A program made the translations under genes and the position numbers. This document shows positions 14,401 to 28,600 of a DNA stretch of 64,000 nt, one piece after another. Position 1 is the first letter of the stretch. Each line of letters starts with the position of its first letter. Source of the DNA: Chamaea fasciata (taxonomy: Eukaryota > Chordata > Aves > Passeriformes > Sylviidae); the NCBI GenBank assembly GCA_029207755.1, contig JARCOQ010000002.1, forward strand, positions 41,488,244 through 41,552,243, read 5' to 3'. The notes under the pieces were generated by a model that saw nothing but the letters and a program-made list of their open reading frames with translations, had not been told where the DNA came from and ran no database searches.

Positions 14401-16962
14401 AATATATCTATGCAATTAGCCCTCTGTCACTCTGTTTGGCACTTGCTCCTGCAAATATAATGTTTCCCTATTCAATGGGTCTAATTTAGACCTTCTTCAC
14501 ATCAGGGTGGTAATTTCTCTGTCTGTTTACATCTGTGGTGCTATTTAAAGATGTCATATTGTTGACCAAAATCATAACTTGCCAGACATATTTTTATCCA
14601 GTAATGTCTGGTGAGGCTATCTGGTTACAAGGTGAATGGGGAGAAAAAAGTGCATTGCTGGAGGGGCTGGAGAACTCTTTTCAGTCTTTGCCTTTTCTAA
14701 GGTGCTGTGTGATGGAGCTGTAAATGATAAAGAAATTGTGCAGTGTGTCCAAAGCCTCCAGTTTCTTTTGCAACGACTCATAGGGGTAGGAAGAAAGTGG
14801 AACCTTTCCTAAGATTTCTTCTGTTTGAAAGCCATGCTCAAAAGCTCTGTGAAGAGTGTTCTACTGCTACCCAGGTATCAAGACAAGACAAGACTCTTCC
14901 AGCAGGCCCAGATTTCCTTTGGGCCCACTTATGTTGCTGCTTTGGGCACGTGAAATGACCTGAGAATAGGCATAGCTAACAAGATGACTTGTGGCAATGT
15001 CCATTGGGATCTGGGATCACATCTGTCACTGCACATTGCACTGCCTTATCTCTCTGCAGCTCAGAAAACTCTCCTCTTGCAGCTCAGAATAATCCTTCCT
15101 TTAGGTGATGTTTCTGTCTTTATCTGGCTCTTCTTACATGACTTCACTTTTCTTAAACCATGAAATATATTCCTTCAGCACTGGAAGAAGACCTGCAAAT
15201 ATATCTGTCATTGACCTCAATTCAGGCTGTGGGAATGCAGCAGAACTGTCCCAGTAGTTAAATCTGTATCTGTCAAAGCTGATGTTTCATTCCTCTATAC
15301 ATCTCTCTACTTGCATGCCCAAAGTTAGAAGCTGGGTCTTAGAATTACGTGAGTCTGTATACACAATTTTGTTTTTGGACCTGAAAGCTTAGGACAATTC
15401 TGGACTATTCAGGGCTTTTCCCCTTGGCCAAGCTGTGTCCCATCTCAACCTGTGTGGCTGGGTGTGTGTCCTGTCTGTAACACCCACACACTGAAACAGG
15501 TTCTAGCCAGTGATCACCGAGGAGAACATTTGTGTACACAACCTAATGTACAGTCAAGATCTAGTAGGTTTTAGTTGTGTTCATGTGTGTACATGAGTTA
15601 TCTGATGTTTTATCACTTGACTGAGACAACTTAAATCACTGAGAGAGGAGTGATGCAACAGGGGAGGATGCAGCCAAGCTGCTGTCTTTGTATTTGAATG
15701 TAAGATGGAGGTGCTTCATATGCACAATGTTTGCATGGGAAAGGTGGAGGTTTAAGGAGTGCAGTGTATAAGATTTTGTGCCAGGAGTTGTTCCTGAGGT
15801 TCTCCTGAAAGGTTTCCCATAGGGCATGTGAGTGTGGAACTGGCAAAATATTCTATGAATCAGTACACATAACTCAATGAGGTAAAAAGTTAATGGAAGC
15901 GCTTTAGAATAATGCAAAAGGAAACTGATTTAATTAAGACGCATAGCTCTGGGTGCCTTACAAGCATGTAAATTTGTTCCTGAAAACTGCACTGAACAAT
16001 TTTGGAATTTCTGTCATTTGTTTGAGAAAACCATGAAGTGTCTGTGGACTTCTATGACTTGAACTCACATAGGAGGACTAGACACAGACAGATGCTTGAT
16101 ATGCATTTATAAGCTCTGTTTCAGACTGATCTGAAAATAGTTGTAGCTAAGTGCACTTAACCATACATTAGTAGTAAATGGAATGGCAGAGGTCTGTCAT
16201 TGAACTTTTTTTTTTTCTTCAAACCCTTCTTGGGCAAAGCACAGTATTTGAATTACCTGCTGACATTTTATTTTTGCTATGAAAATTGTGAAAGGGAAAG
16301 AGAGATAGGCTTTATTTTCACATGTCCTGCATAAAACTGAATCATTAACCAATTTAAGTGTTTGTTTCATTATTATAATTGAAGCAAATATCTAAGAAAG
16401 AGGGGTGCATTCTACTATTTTTTATTACTGCTTTGTTTTTCACTGGTTTTTATTACTTGGTAGTTATGAAACAAGTATTATTGATGATGGCTTTAAAGCT
16501 GGAATGTATAGTAGTTGTTTAGCATCCTTGCTCTTTCTTTAAGATGCCTTAAGCTACTGGAAAAATCATTTACTATGTCACAAAATTTCCTGCCTTATTA
16601 GTTAAAAGAAAATATTTCCCTACAGATATTTTCACATGTAATGCTATTTCCCATATTTCACAAGCTGTTTGCAGTTTAAACTTAATCATATTTGCCTCTC
16701 TGTCACTGAGGCTCTTTAGAATTACCTTAGAGATCTAGATATTATTTGGATATTTATAGCATAATTAGATTTGACGTATCATACTTTGTTTATCTCAGTT
16801 AATGCCTAAAGGCTTGATTCTGATCTGAGATCTGCAGAGGCATAGCACCAAATTTGGAATAAACTTTGTATTGGAAATGCTAATAGCAGTGTCTGTCCAA
16901 AATAGTTACCCTACTCTCCTCCTGTCTCCTAAAATGTGTTAGATTGGAAGGATGCATTTGTA
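5447..16962. other. Intronic sequence, unassigned
   Basis: About 11.5 kb of AT-rich DNA without a supportable gene or clear mobile element. An imperfect repeat with two GTATATGAA cores sits near 7650-7700. The short open frames, for example at 6523-6771 and 9440-9643, are not recognisable. Confidence 0.5.
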
Positions 16963-16979
16963 TTTTTTTTTTTTTTTTT
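16963..16979. repeat. T17 homopolymer
   Basis: Uninterrupted run of 17 T. No retrocopy could be recognised on the side a poly(A) tail would imply. Confidence 0.85.
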
Positions 16980-19900
16980 AAGGATGAGGTAATGGCAGGA
17001 AGCGGAGCCAGTCTGCAGTTTTTTAGTCTTATCTAGTGGTAGTCTCTGTAGATGTTATTGTGTAGCTAACGTAAGAATACATTTTATTTTCTCAAATCAA
17101 AATGTCTATGATCCTTCAAATATACCCTTCCACAAAGAGACATAACCACCTGTACTTTTGATTTGTATTTTTTCTCTGCATTTTTAGTAAAACAGAGATC
17201 CAGACATAAAATTCAGCATTCCTGGAAAGCCTGTCTGGACTGGTGATGCTCCCCAGAGATCTTTATTCTCATGAATCAATGAATTAATCATCACCCAGAA
17301 TTTGTAGTTTACCCTCAGTAAATGAAAAATATTTTTTGGCTGTTTTTCTTCATATGCATTTGCCAAGGATAGCTGTAGGCTTCTGACTGCTATGAATTCA
17401 CGTCTTTCCTTGCATTAAAAAAGTTTAACGTGGTCTTACCGCTAGAGATTCTCCTCACAGCACTACAGCTAATGCTGCACTGCTAGAAACACTTGCAATG
17501 TGTGCTCGCTAGTGATGCAACAATTAGTGCTTGCAGAACTTGTGTTTGGAGCACACTGAATTACAACACAGAAATTTATATACTTCCTTGTCTTGCATGT
17601 GTCGGCAAAATGCTGTCAGCATCCTTCCCCTAGACACATATTTTCATCATTTATCTGATATCATAATCTTTAACTAAACTGGTGTATTGTGTTGATCTTG
17701 AAGGCTGGTGATACTTGAAAGCAGGAACATTTGTCAGGCCTACAGTAGTTTGCCCACACTGAAATCATGGGGAGTTCATACTCCTGTGTTCTTCCCTGAG
17801 AACAGAGTGTAGGACAGGAAAACCCTGGTGTAAACTGCTTCATGTCTGCACTGCTTTTGGTTGAATCCCTCAAATATATGTGCCAGAAAACCAGAGCTAG
17901 TACTGCTAAGCTTACCCCTGATTTAGGTGTTGGGTAAGGTGGCCCATAGACTCCAATTGTTAAGAGATCTTTCAGTTTCATGACTGTCTCTTTTTGTCAT
18001 TTGAACTCTGACTCAGGGTCAGTTAAATTCAATGGCCATAGTCATGCTTTGTAGCTGCTATGCTTCCTGTGAAAAGAACCCTTTTAACAACAGGTAAGAC
18101 TCCCAAAATGTTTATTCATTGGCAGTTTCTTTCAAGACATGGAATGTGTTTGTGGATTTCTTGAAGGAGATAAAGTAGGGGACAGGTGTTTTTGAATTAC
18201 CTGTTTTAACAGACTGAGAATACATGGTTGTGTCTTGAAGGCTATTTATAGTGTTATGTTTTTATGGAAAAACAATATGCTAAATTAAAGTTTGCTGACA
18301 TGCAGTACAGGTTTAGCTACACTTAAAAAGAACAATACACATAAAATACTCTGCAATTCTCATAAAACTACAGAGTGCCTGTTTTTTTTTTCTGGATTAA
18401 CCTTTAGATGAAGAATGCTGTTTAGTATTCATAAGGCAGAGGGTAAAGTCTTGCTTTTTGAATTCTGGTGCACTGTTGAAAAATGGCTAGTGCTGGAAAT
18501 TACTATTTCTATAGATATTAACTTCTTATTGGACTGTTTGTGTCATTTTAGAGAAATATGGCTTTATTAAAGAAAAGACAAATGAATATCCTTTACTCCT
18601 TAGTATGAGGTTCTGCATACAGTAATTAGCACTATGTTATTTCTCAGATATTCAAATTATAATGTGAAACGAATTTTAATTGCTAATGATTTGTACAAAA
18701 GTTATCAATTTCATTATTACAGAATGTTGGTATTGTGGAAAATTATTAATACATTAGGTGTTCTAGACAAGAGCAGGGTCATAATTATTGTTACTATTAG
18801 TATTCAAGTATTTTCCAGAATTTACTGAGTGCTTTAGAAATGCAGAAGACAACACAGCCTACATCTAAAAAAATGCATAAAACAGCCACACCGGATGTAA
18901 TATGCAGAGTCAGATTGATGGTAGGCAAATGTCTCATTATTTACAGGTTTTCTCCTGTCTGAGTCTAAATTTAACACGTTTGTGGTATTTAAACAGTTGC
19001 TGTCTACACTGATCCATCTAAGTCAGGAGTGACCAGCCTCTGGCTCTTGAGTAGGTGACAGGCAGCCCCAGCCCTGGCTGTGTGCAGAACCACCATGAGA
19101 CTGTTCCTCACAGGGATCGCTGGAGGAGTAAACCTTGCAGCCACAGGAGCTGGAAGGATGCTGCCCAGGCGAGAGAGGCTGGGCTGGGAAAGGCCCCCAA
19201 GTCGTCCTTTGTGTAAGAAATACTTTGGAGCTTTGGGTTTACTTCCCTGCTCCACTGCCTCCTAGCCCCATCTGGGGATGAGCTGTCTCTTACATTCATT
19301 CCCATGAAGTGTGATGACCCAGTGTGTAGTAGCAGCTGGAATTTGGGCTGCCTCTAGCCTTTTTCCTGCAACAGTTCTGGCTAGGTGAATGTAGGCTTTG
19401 TACCTATGGGCCCTGCAATGCATATATGAGAGCTCCCATAGGGAAGAAGAGTGACTCAAGGAGACACCTGGCACGAAGGGAGAAGCTTTTCCCAACATTT
19501 CAGGGCAGGTGATCCCGTTGTAGTTGAACCATGGAGGGAAGTGAGGGCATAACTGTGAGAAATGTAACAAATGAGGTGTGAATGATGCCTTCATGACTAT
19601 TTACTTTCAATTTGCTGCAGCTGGAGATCTCAGAAGTAACACTGGTGAGAGCTCAGAGGTGATGCTGTGATGAGAAGCAGCAATGGAGACCCTGTCAGAG
19701 ATGACTCTTACACGGGCCAGAGAGTAACGAGTGTGATTTCTGTCAGGCCAGTGTGCAGGCATCGCTGTGACTTGAGCCGGTGCAAGTGCGATAGGAGAGC
19801 AAAGCAAAGTGGATATCCTATATGCAGTGTGAGAAAAAAAGTATTAGACATGACTTGTGGGAGGGAGGAAGATGAGGAAAAGGGGTCAAAGTTGTGTTGG

Positions 19901-21175
19901 GCTATATCAGAACTACAGGGTGAAGCAATTCCTGCAGGAAACAGAAGAGCTCTGTTTTGCCATGGTAAGTTGGGCAGATACTCTGAAATGATGAGTTAGG
20001 TTGATTTATAGAACTGAATGAAATGAGACAGGCCATCACTGAAGAAGCAGCTTTGCTGTGAGTCACCTATACAAGACTATTACCTAACAGTGTGTGAACA
20101 TGCAAAATTGAGAAAAAAAAAAAGATAGAAAAAAGGCAGATTCAAGAGAAATCAGTGAATACAGGTAGACAACTGCATTTGATTGAGCCAAAAAAATATA
20201 ATGACTGTTCTCACTGTTTTCCAGTTTCTCAGCTCATGGTAAATTAACATGTCAATCGCTTTGAATTTACTACAGCTGAAAATCAGACCTTCAATATTGA
20301 AGCAAAGTAGCATACATAAAACAGGCAGAAAGACCTAATAAATAACTTATTTGACCTTTATATATTATTTATAAAGGGCTATGCATGCAAAGCACTAAGC
20401 ATCTTCCATTTTCAATAACCAGCCTGCAGCAGATCCCATAAAAGCATTGCTTCAGTCTCACATGGAAGGAAGCCAGGTTTATCAGGGGATTTACCTCAGG
20501 CTGTGGGATATGATGACTTCTGCTGCCTTATTGACATGAACCAGCTGTGTAGTGATACCCAAAAGAAGATTTTAAATAAATAAATGCAAAAAGTAATTGT
20601 GCTTGCATGGCACTGGTGGCAAAATAATATGAAAAAAAACCCAAAACAAAGGATTGAAGTCGTCTGATACAAATTAATTTAAATGTGGTTTATGTTTAAG
20701 ACTTTCTAAGATTAAAGAAAAGCAAAAATGCATAACCTTAAGGCAGATGAACCTGAAGTTTTGAGTTATGCAGGGGTGCTAGCAGAGAATGGACCATCTA
20801 GGAAAGTTATTGTAGGTGAAACAATTATTTATGTAGCGTACCACATTTATACCAATGAGCAAGGGCAAGTGGAAGCTGTTGCAGTTGTGAAGTTCCTCAC
20901 ATGAAAAGGGTTTACAGTCAGTTAGGATTTGCAGGATTCTGCACTGGATTATTTAGGTACAGATTCCCCAGTGCTTAAATGTGCTGGTATCTACAGACTC
21001 TGCTTTGGATCAGTCAAAAGTCTGGTACCAGAAGCTATGACTCTAGCACGTGTAATTTTAAATGCAAGTTTGGAAACAAGGAAGAACTTCATAGTTTTGT
21101 AGCCCATTCCTTCTCTTAATTTACAAATATACCTGCTTGCCTTTCTTAGATCTGATCAGGATTCTTGTTACAATT
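16980..21175. other. Intronic sequence with a GC-richer block
   Basis: Unassigned. The block at about 19010-19990 is less AT-rich and holds several overlapping open frames of 60-110 codons on both strands. Open frames on both strands at once are what base composition alone produces, and no protein family is recognisable. Confidence 0.45.
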
Positions 21176-21194
21176 AAAAACAAACAAACAAACA
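21176..21194. repeat. A-rich (CAAA)n tract
   Basis: A5 followed by CAAACAAACAAACA. Confidence 0.8.
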
Positions 21195-21763
21195 AGCACA
21201 AAAGACCCAAAACCAAACCTGTCTGAAATCTGTAAAAGACTCATCAAAGTATTAATTAATCAATTTAAATAGGGCAAATAAGCTACTTAGTTTATATCAT
21301 GAGGGTTCCTGGACAAGATTTTAGTATGGTGTCTTCTGAACTAAAAATCTGTGTGTCCAGTGTGTTATGGTAGATTGGTTGCTAGCAAATGCTCTTACTT
21401 GTAAATATTGGCTGAGTTAACAGTAACTCATCTCTTAGGATGATAGAAATTTTTTACTGGTGGAAGAAAGCAGTATTCAGCTATAGGCTGTATTTGCCCT
21501 TCTTGAGAGTTGCAGAGCATTAATTACTCTTACTTTAAGCTTTACTAATGCAGAAAATTGTGTTCATTGGGGATTAGCTTGGTTTCCTACAGAATTGTGT
21601 TTTTTGTATAAATGACTTAAAGGTGTGTCTTTTTTCTTTCAAGTTTTGACGAGTGTTTTGTCTTCATGATTTCTACATCTGCTTCAAACAGCTCAGTTTA
21701 GCTGCTCTGAGAAATCAGAGTTTTTTATAGTGCATAGATTGGGTCTTCCAGTGTATTTTGGAA

Positions 21764-21808
21764 GCTTGATGATCTTGGAGGTCTTTTCCAACCTTAATGA
21801 TTCTATGA
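21764..21808 (+). mobile_element. CR1 LINE 3' tail fragment
   Basis: The sequence GATGATCTTGGAGGTC, then TTTTCCAACC and ATGATTCTATGA, is the terminal part of a CR1 3' UTR in sense orientation. It is strongly 5'-truncated, as is usual for CR1. Confidence 0.85.
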
Positions 21809-22593
21809 TGTCCTGTTGGTGTTGGTTTTCCCCCACTTCATGAAACTTTCTGAGCTTGCAGTTCAGTGTGTCTGAGGCAACGGAGCTTCTTTCTGCCTCT
21901 GCTTAGGAGGCAGTTCATCTACTCACTGGATGGAATGGCCGGATTGATTTTCATATTTGTCTTTATTCGTGTATTACATTCATTCTGTCCTGCTTGAGTG
22001 TGCAATTGGTGCAAGCCAAATTATCTTTTCTATCTTTCTTTTCATGTAAATGTTTGCAGACTATTACTTTTCTATCCTTTAGAAATGTTGCTTCTGATCT
22101 CTTTGAGGAAGAAAATTTTAATTTTTTTTTTCCTTTGGAATCTTCCCTTTGCTTCTCACTTTTGTATATTTGTACTGTTTTGGGGTTTTTTAAAGAATAA
22201 AAAGAATCTCATTGGCTGACCTTGGCTAAGGGCCACATTACCAATTACAGCTATGGACAACACAGGCATGATTTTAGGAAAATTTATTAGGCAGCTTTTC
22301 GCAGGGTCAACTGCAGTCCTTCCCTCCTGGGTCCTTCACCTTGGCTAAAGGGCTCAGCCATGCCCTGTGGTGGGGCCCTCGGGGGCAGCCCTGGCCTCCC
22401 TCACTGTGGTCCCTGCAGCCCTCCTGGCCACTGCCTGGGTGCTGACACTCATACAAAGAGACACAATTCAGTGAAAACATCCAAAGAAAAGTTCTTCCCA
22501 ATCCCAAGTACATTTTCTCCACTCTGTTTTCCAGTAGTTTTTGGCTAAAACATTTTTCTGGTGTGGGTATGTCTATGAAAGCTTACTTTGTTG
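21809..22593. other. Intronic sequence with a GC-rich patch
   Basis: Unassigned. The segment 22300-22450 is markedly GC-rich (runs such as GGTGGGGCCCTCGGGGGC) within AT-rich DNA. It may be part of an old LTR, but no ends are visible. Confidence 0.4.
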
Positions 22594-22642
22594 TTTTATA
22601 TATATAAATTTTATATTTTATATATATAAATTTTTATATTTT
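22594..22642. repeat. AT-rich tandem repeat
   Basis: Two near-identical copies of TTTATATATATAAATTT followed by TATATT. Each copy is itself largely self-complementary. Confidence 0.8.
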
Positions 22643-25600
22643 TCAAATTATATTATTTAAGTCCTCAGATGATTCTGCTTCTTGCATGAGTTAATCTCCC
22701 CTGCTCTCCTGGTTGTTACCTCCATTTGTTTTCCCCTCCCACAGTCAACTGTTAATTAGGGTTTGCTGCTCTGTATTTATCAGGATTACTCTGCCTTTTG
22801 GTGGCCTGCTAGGGCTTCCCCATAGTTGCTGTCTAATTTCAAAGGCCCAGTCATGGCACTGGACCTAATCACTCCTTCCTCTTCCAGTGTGATTTGGGCA
22901 TGAATCTGGTTGATGCCCGAATCCTTGCCCAAGCCTTGCCTCTTTTACCCTTTTGGATAGCATTACCAATTCCAGCTTGCTTCTTACTGTGCTTGTCCAC
23001 TGCTTTCGGGACTAAATGTGCTTTTCTTCTCGGTCTTCTTTTATTGGGCAAAATATTTCCAGAAGCTTCAAATGTTTGACTGTACACTGGCACAGCCATA
23101 CTGCCTTTTACCTTGACATTTTACACTTCTGTTAGGTGTATATTGATAACTCAGAGTTTTCTTCCTACATATATATATGTAATATTTATTACATGTATTT
23201 TGTACATTACTATATATGATACATTAATATTTCCTTTCCTTAAACTTTAGCCACCATTATAAATGGTTTAATATCTTTCCAAGACACTGACTGTGACTGA
23301 AAATTATGTTTTCCTTACTATGTTAGCTATACTATATCATGATGGTTTCAAACTTTTCGTCTTTCACTGCTACAGATGATTTAACTACTGGAGTCTTCTG
23401 TTGATAGCATAACTGAGATTGAAAATGGGAATATTTAGTCTCTGAAGCTGATTTTTTCGGGGGAGCTAGTTAAACATTCCTGATCCGAGAAAAGCTTAAC
23501 AATATAAAAGATGCTAAAAGATCTTTGTCAAATCCATCTCTGGACAGCTTGTAAGCTGATCACTGTGCTGTGTACACGTGGTTTTTGCTTAGTGAAATGT
23601 TACCTTCTGAAGTAGAAAAATATAATCACTGCAGGGCTCTTTTTAACAAGTTCAAAATCTGAGTCACCAAAGCTTAATTACAGAACAACTGGTATTTTGT
23701 GAAATCCAAGTCAGCTATTTTTGTCTTACAAAATTATGACTTCCTGTCCTTTTGAAACTACTATCTATTTTGATACATTTGTTTCAAGTCCTAGCAGTGA
23801 TGAAGGTGTACGTATTATTCATGATCCTTGAATGTCAGATGTATTTCCAGTCGCACAGCTCTCAAAGTTGGACAGCTCATTTCATGACAGGTTTTTTGAG
23901 TAGCACTATTGTCAGATATGACCAAGCCACGTGTTAAAAAATCCTCTTTCTGCTTTGCTCTTAGACATTTATAGAAATAATGGAGTTCAAATAGTTGTAC
24001 TATATGGCATATACTTATATATCTTTTGAATAAATTAAGATGGAAAATGAAAAAACACTGTTCCTCCATTGCTCCTTCTTCCCTCTACCCTAGCAGTATC
24101 ATCTTTGTAATCATCCTGTTCAGGAGGCACGGGGAAATGTTTTGTTCCATCATGGGAATTGTGGTCTGACCAGAGAGCTCTGTTTGAAGAGAATAAAAAA
24201 TGGTCTGCAAAAGGAACTGAATAAGGAGGGACAGTTCTGAAACAGAATTTTCCAAGTCAGTTTAAAAAAATGAAATATTTTAATCTTATTTGAAATATAA
24301 TTAGTTGTTTAGATTTTACTGGTGAAAGATGGGAGTCTTCAGGTAGTTGTGAGTAGATGTCAGAGACCTCTGCATTTATAGAAATTGTATTTTCCTAGTA
24401 ATACTCCTATTTCAATGTCAGAAAAATGGAGTTTTTTGATTGCACTCTACAAACTTGTGGCTCTTTTACTGAAATTAGAACCATTAGTTGTCATTAGATA
24501 TTTTTATTGTTTTGAAATTATTTGGTAGTCTGTGGTTTTTGACATGTGGGATCTCAAGAGATGAACAGATGAAAATTAGAGAAAGGTCAGTAAGTAATCA
24601 TCTATGCAATTAAAAATACTTCATGTTGTTTATGAAATCCAACCCAAAAAAATGTCACAATTTCTAATAACTTTTTTCTTGTCTTAAATACAAAAAGCAG
24701 AAGTAATTATGGCAAAAAATAATTTGACTGCATGCACACGTAACTACCTTTTTGCTTCATTGCTTGTATACTGTGTCGTTCTCTGTTTTGTCCCTATTAA
24801 AAATCTAAAAAATGTGCATCATGGAGTACATGTAATTTAAAGAGAGTAGCCTTGCAAAAATCATTGCCTATGTGATGCAGTACAGCAAGGAGAAAAATTG
24901 GCAGCATTTTGGATAAGAGAGAGCCCTCTATGAGAGACCGCTTAAGGCATATCTCACTAGCTGCTTGATTTCCTGATTGCTCAGCATTTTGCAGAAGATT
25001 GGAGTTACACTAAAAGCAAAGTTATGTGGTTTTGGCAAATTATTCACTATTCCTTCGCTGCAAGGCTAGTGCAGAAAACGACTTGCACTTTCCTAGTTAG
25101 GCACAGAGGAGCTTTTAGGTGAGGCAAGGCAATAACCTCGCTTCACCCGGCCAGATGAGTGTAAACCAAAACACTGCGCAGTGCTGAAGTGTCACAGCAC
25201 TCAGTGTCAGGCAAAATGCAACCATCCGGAGGAGGCTGAAGTGCTGGTGTTTCCCTCAGTAACCATCAGCTTGTTGCTTTATCTCTAAGGAGAGGCATCC
25301 CTACCCAGCACACGCTCTGTGGTGAAGTGCTCAGTGCTGTGACTGCCTCCCCTTCCAGGAGTGAGGCTGTGCAAGTGGGATGGAGCAGCAACGAGGATAT
25401 TTCATCTAGCTTGGAGGTGTCACCAGGCTTAACCCATCCTACACCCTGCATCAAAACCACTTCCCTAAAGAAAAAAAGATGTGTCGTTGCCATACGTGAG
25501 GGCCTCCTGAAGGGAACACAAGGTCTAATACGCAGACTGGACCCACTCCTTAGGGAAGCCTGCTGCCTCCCTGGGGATCAGGTTAAAGATATGAAGGGAA

Positions 25601-28600
25601 AGCCTCCTACTCTGGATTTGGCCCTCAGATTCTCAGATCATTATTGATTTATCAGGTAGGCAGTGCTGAAGTTGCACCAAGAAGTCCAAGGGCAATCAAG
25701 AGGCTTTATGACCTTGGGATGACTAGTCAAGGGATGAGGAGCACAAGTCATATTCTCTATCCATCCAGTCACAGGGAATGATGAGGAAAAAAATGGGAAG
25801 AGCCAACAGATTCTCTTAAATGTAGGTAAACCTGTGTGATATTGCTTAAATGCTAAATTAAATTGTTTTTCAAAGACCTGTATCTATTTTTGCACAGTAT
25901 TTCCTCTAACTTCAGGGTATAAGATCACTTATAAACTGTGTCCTCTGTCTACATAGCCTCCTAATTTTCTTAATAAGTGGAATCTGCTATGCCTGTGTAG
26001 GAACTGATTTCCACAGGTGTTCTGCTACAACTCTGTTCTGCCACTTGCTTCCTTGAGGTAAGGCAAAAAGATACGACAGTAAATAGAGAATAGTATGACA
26101 GGATGAAATATAACCTCTAAAGAGCAAGGCCTTTGCACTATTCTGACATGTCTAGACCTATGCCTTAGGCTGTGTACAGTGTCAAATAATCAAATTGTGT
26201 TGTTTAAAATACTCATTGATATATGTTGTTTTATTTTCTGATGCTGTGGAATGACTTCAGGCTAGATTTTGCCCTTGTGTGTGCAGAAGCAGTTTTTACT
26301 GACTTTGAGGCAAGGTGACTCCACACAGAAGTGGGATATTGTCTCTCAGCCTTTATGGCAATGCAATTATCTGATCAATTGGAGCTGTGTTTTTGCGACA
26401 CCTCATAGTGCACCAAATCCATAATAAATGATCAGTCTGGATTTCTGGAGTTAGTAAGTGATTTGGAATAAAACATGTTCCTCAATGTGTTAATAACATT
26501 TTGTTGTGGGCTTGTCCATGCATAAGTGGGTGTGACTTCCTTTATGTTTCTACAGTTGCCTTGCTCATGGTTCAAAGTTGTTTTGGAATAGAACAATATG
26601 AATATCAAGTGCAAATATGATTATGTTTTAAGTCCATATTTTCAGAAACATATATAGATTAGTGTTCATTGTCATTACCATTGATAAGCCTTGGTTATTA
26701 AGGTTTTGGGGTGTTTTTTTTCCCGGTAGCTGTGGCTGACTTTGATCATAGTCGTTACTTACTGCTTGCAATGTGCAATGAAAATTGTGACATTTTCAGA
26801 AAAAGTTTATAAGATGGCCTGTTAACCAATATCAGTATCCTAAGCTCTATGAAAAGGAGCAGAGACAGTAGATGAGAGTATTACTCACCCTGAGCAGCAG
26901 CCATGTGAGGAGAGCTGGGGGCACTGGTCTTGTTCAGTCTGGAGTAGAGATGTCTTTGGGGAGGACCTGACAGCAGCCCCTAGTGCCTGTGGGAGATCAC
27001 GTAGGAGATGGAACAGGGCTCAGTGAAGTGAGGCTGGTGAGAAGATGACATGGTGAAAGTAAAGTGAATCAAGAGAGGTTCAGACTGAGCGTTTTTTTAA
27101 TGTCCCTGTGAAGACAGGCAGTGGAACTGAGCAAGCAGATACATTGTGCTGTTTTTGTCCTTAGAGATTTACAGCCTTGGCCAGGTGAAGCCTGAGAATA
27201 TGATCTGACCTCAGAGCTGACCTCCGGTGAGCAGGAGACCTCCTGAGGTATCTCCCAGTCTGAACTATCCTGTGATCCTGTTCCTGCCTCCAGACAGGTT
27301 ACTTGACACCTGTCTGTCTCTATTTGCTCTTTCTGAATTTTGATCTCAGTTAAACTCAAGAATAAAAAGTATCATGGTATAAGAAATCCTGTGAGATTGT
27401 GCTGAGTTTGTCAGCACTGAGATCAGAGTATTATGACAAGGAACATGATGCTGGAGGAGATTCCTTTGAGTCTCCAATATAGTCCTCTCTATTCTCACAG
27501 GCCACCAGCTGGCAGGCCATCCCTCTTCTTCTGTCTAGAATAAAGGAGAGAAGAAAATAATGCAGGTGGTTTGGTTAAATTATCGCTTGATCATTTCATA
27601 CTTGTACTTAGAGGAAGAATTACCCAGCAAGTGTGGCTGTGAAGTAGATGATCCAGGCATTGAATACCAAGAATGTACAAGGACTGGATTTTTTTAAAAA
27701 TCTCCTCAGTGTGATTTCAACAAGACACACCTCAAACCCAGCTGAACGTGGAATGATGTTAAATGACCCTACCTAGATTATGTTTTATCTTAGGCAAAAG
27801 AGTAACTAATGCATCTCTTTCTTTTGTGAGTAGATATAGAAGCATAACTACTGTGGAAATGCTAAAAATAGGCTAAGAAAGAGACTGTAGAGAAAACCAA
27901 ATTTTAAAAGGACAAGTTTTCTGTGCTTCTGTGTATTATGCCTTTTTCACAACAACCCTTTTACTTCAAATCAAACTGTGGAAAATATTCTTTATTTTTC
28001 ATCTGAAGCTCGAGTAGCATCTATGTTCCTTTTTTTAACCCATAAGCAAAACAAATTAATCAAGCAAAGTGTAGTTAGATTTTGCATAACTGTGTAGGAG
28101 AAAAAAATGCTTTGCTCTGTACATTTTTTGTGACTGAGTTTAGATATATGTCAGCATTTCTTTTAAATCTTTGGTTGATTGAAAAGTCATAATCAGCATG
28201 ATCACCATTTTCTAGACTTGAAGCAGTTGATTTCGGCCAGTAATTGCATATCTGTTTAATAAAATCATTGTGGTACCTAACTACTGAGTTTTCTGTGTGC
28301 TAGTAATGTAAAGATCATAAATGTAAATATAATGGGACTTTTTTTAAAAAAAATACATCCTGTGGTAGCTTTGAGCTATCAGAAATCAATCGTTTAAACT
28401 ACAGGAGTACTTATACATGTTAGCATAAATGCATTAAGAAATGTGTTACAATCCTTGTTCAGGAAAAGCTTCATTTCTGTTAATGAAATTTTGCCTGAAA
28501 CAGAAGAGTAAGCAAGATAAGTCAGAGTGTAAGGAAAAAACTTGCTTTATTAAAACTGTTTTGAGTACATCTTGCTGGAACCAGTAAAAATGTGGAAAAC

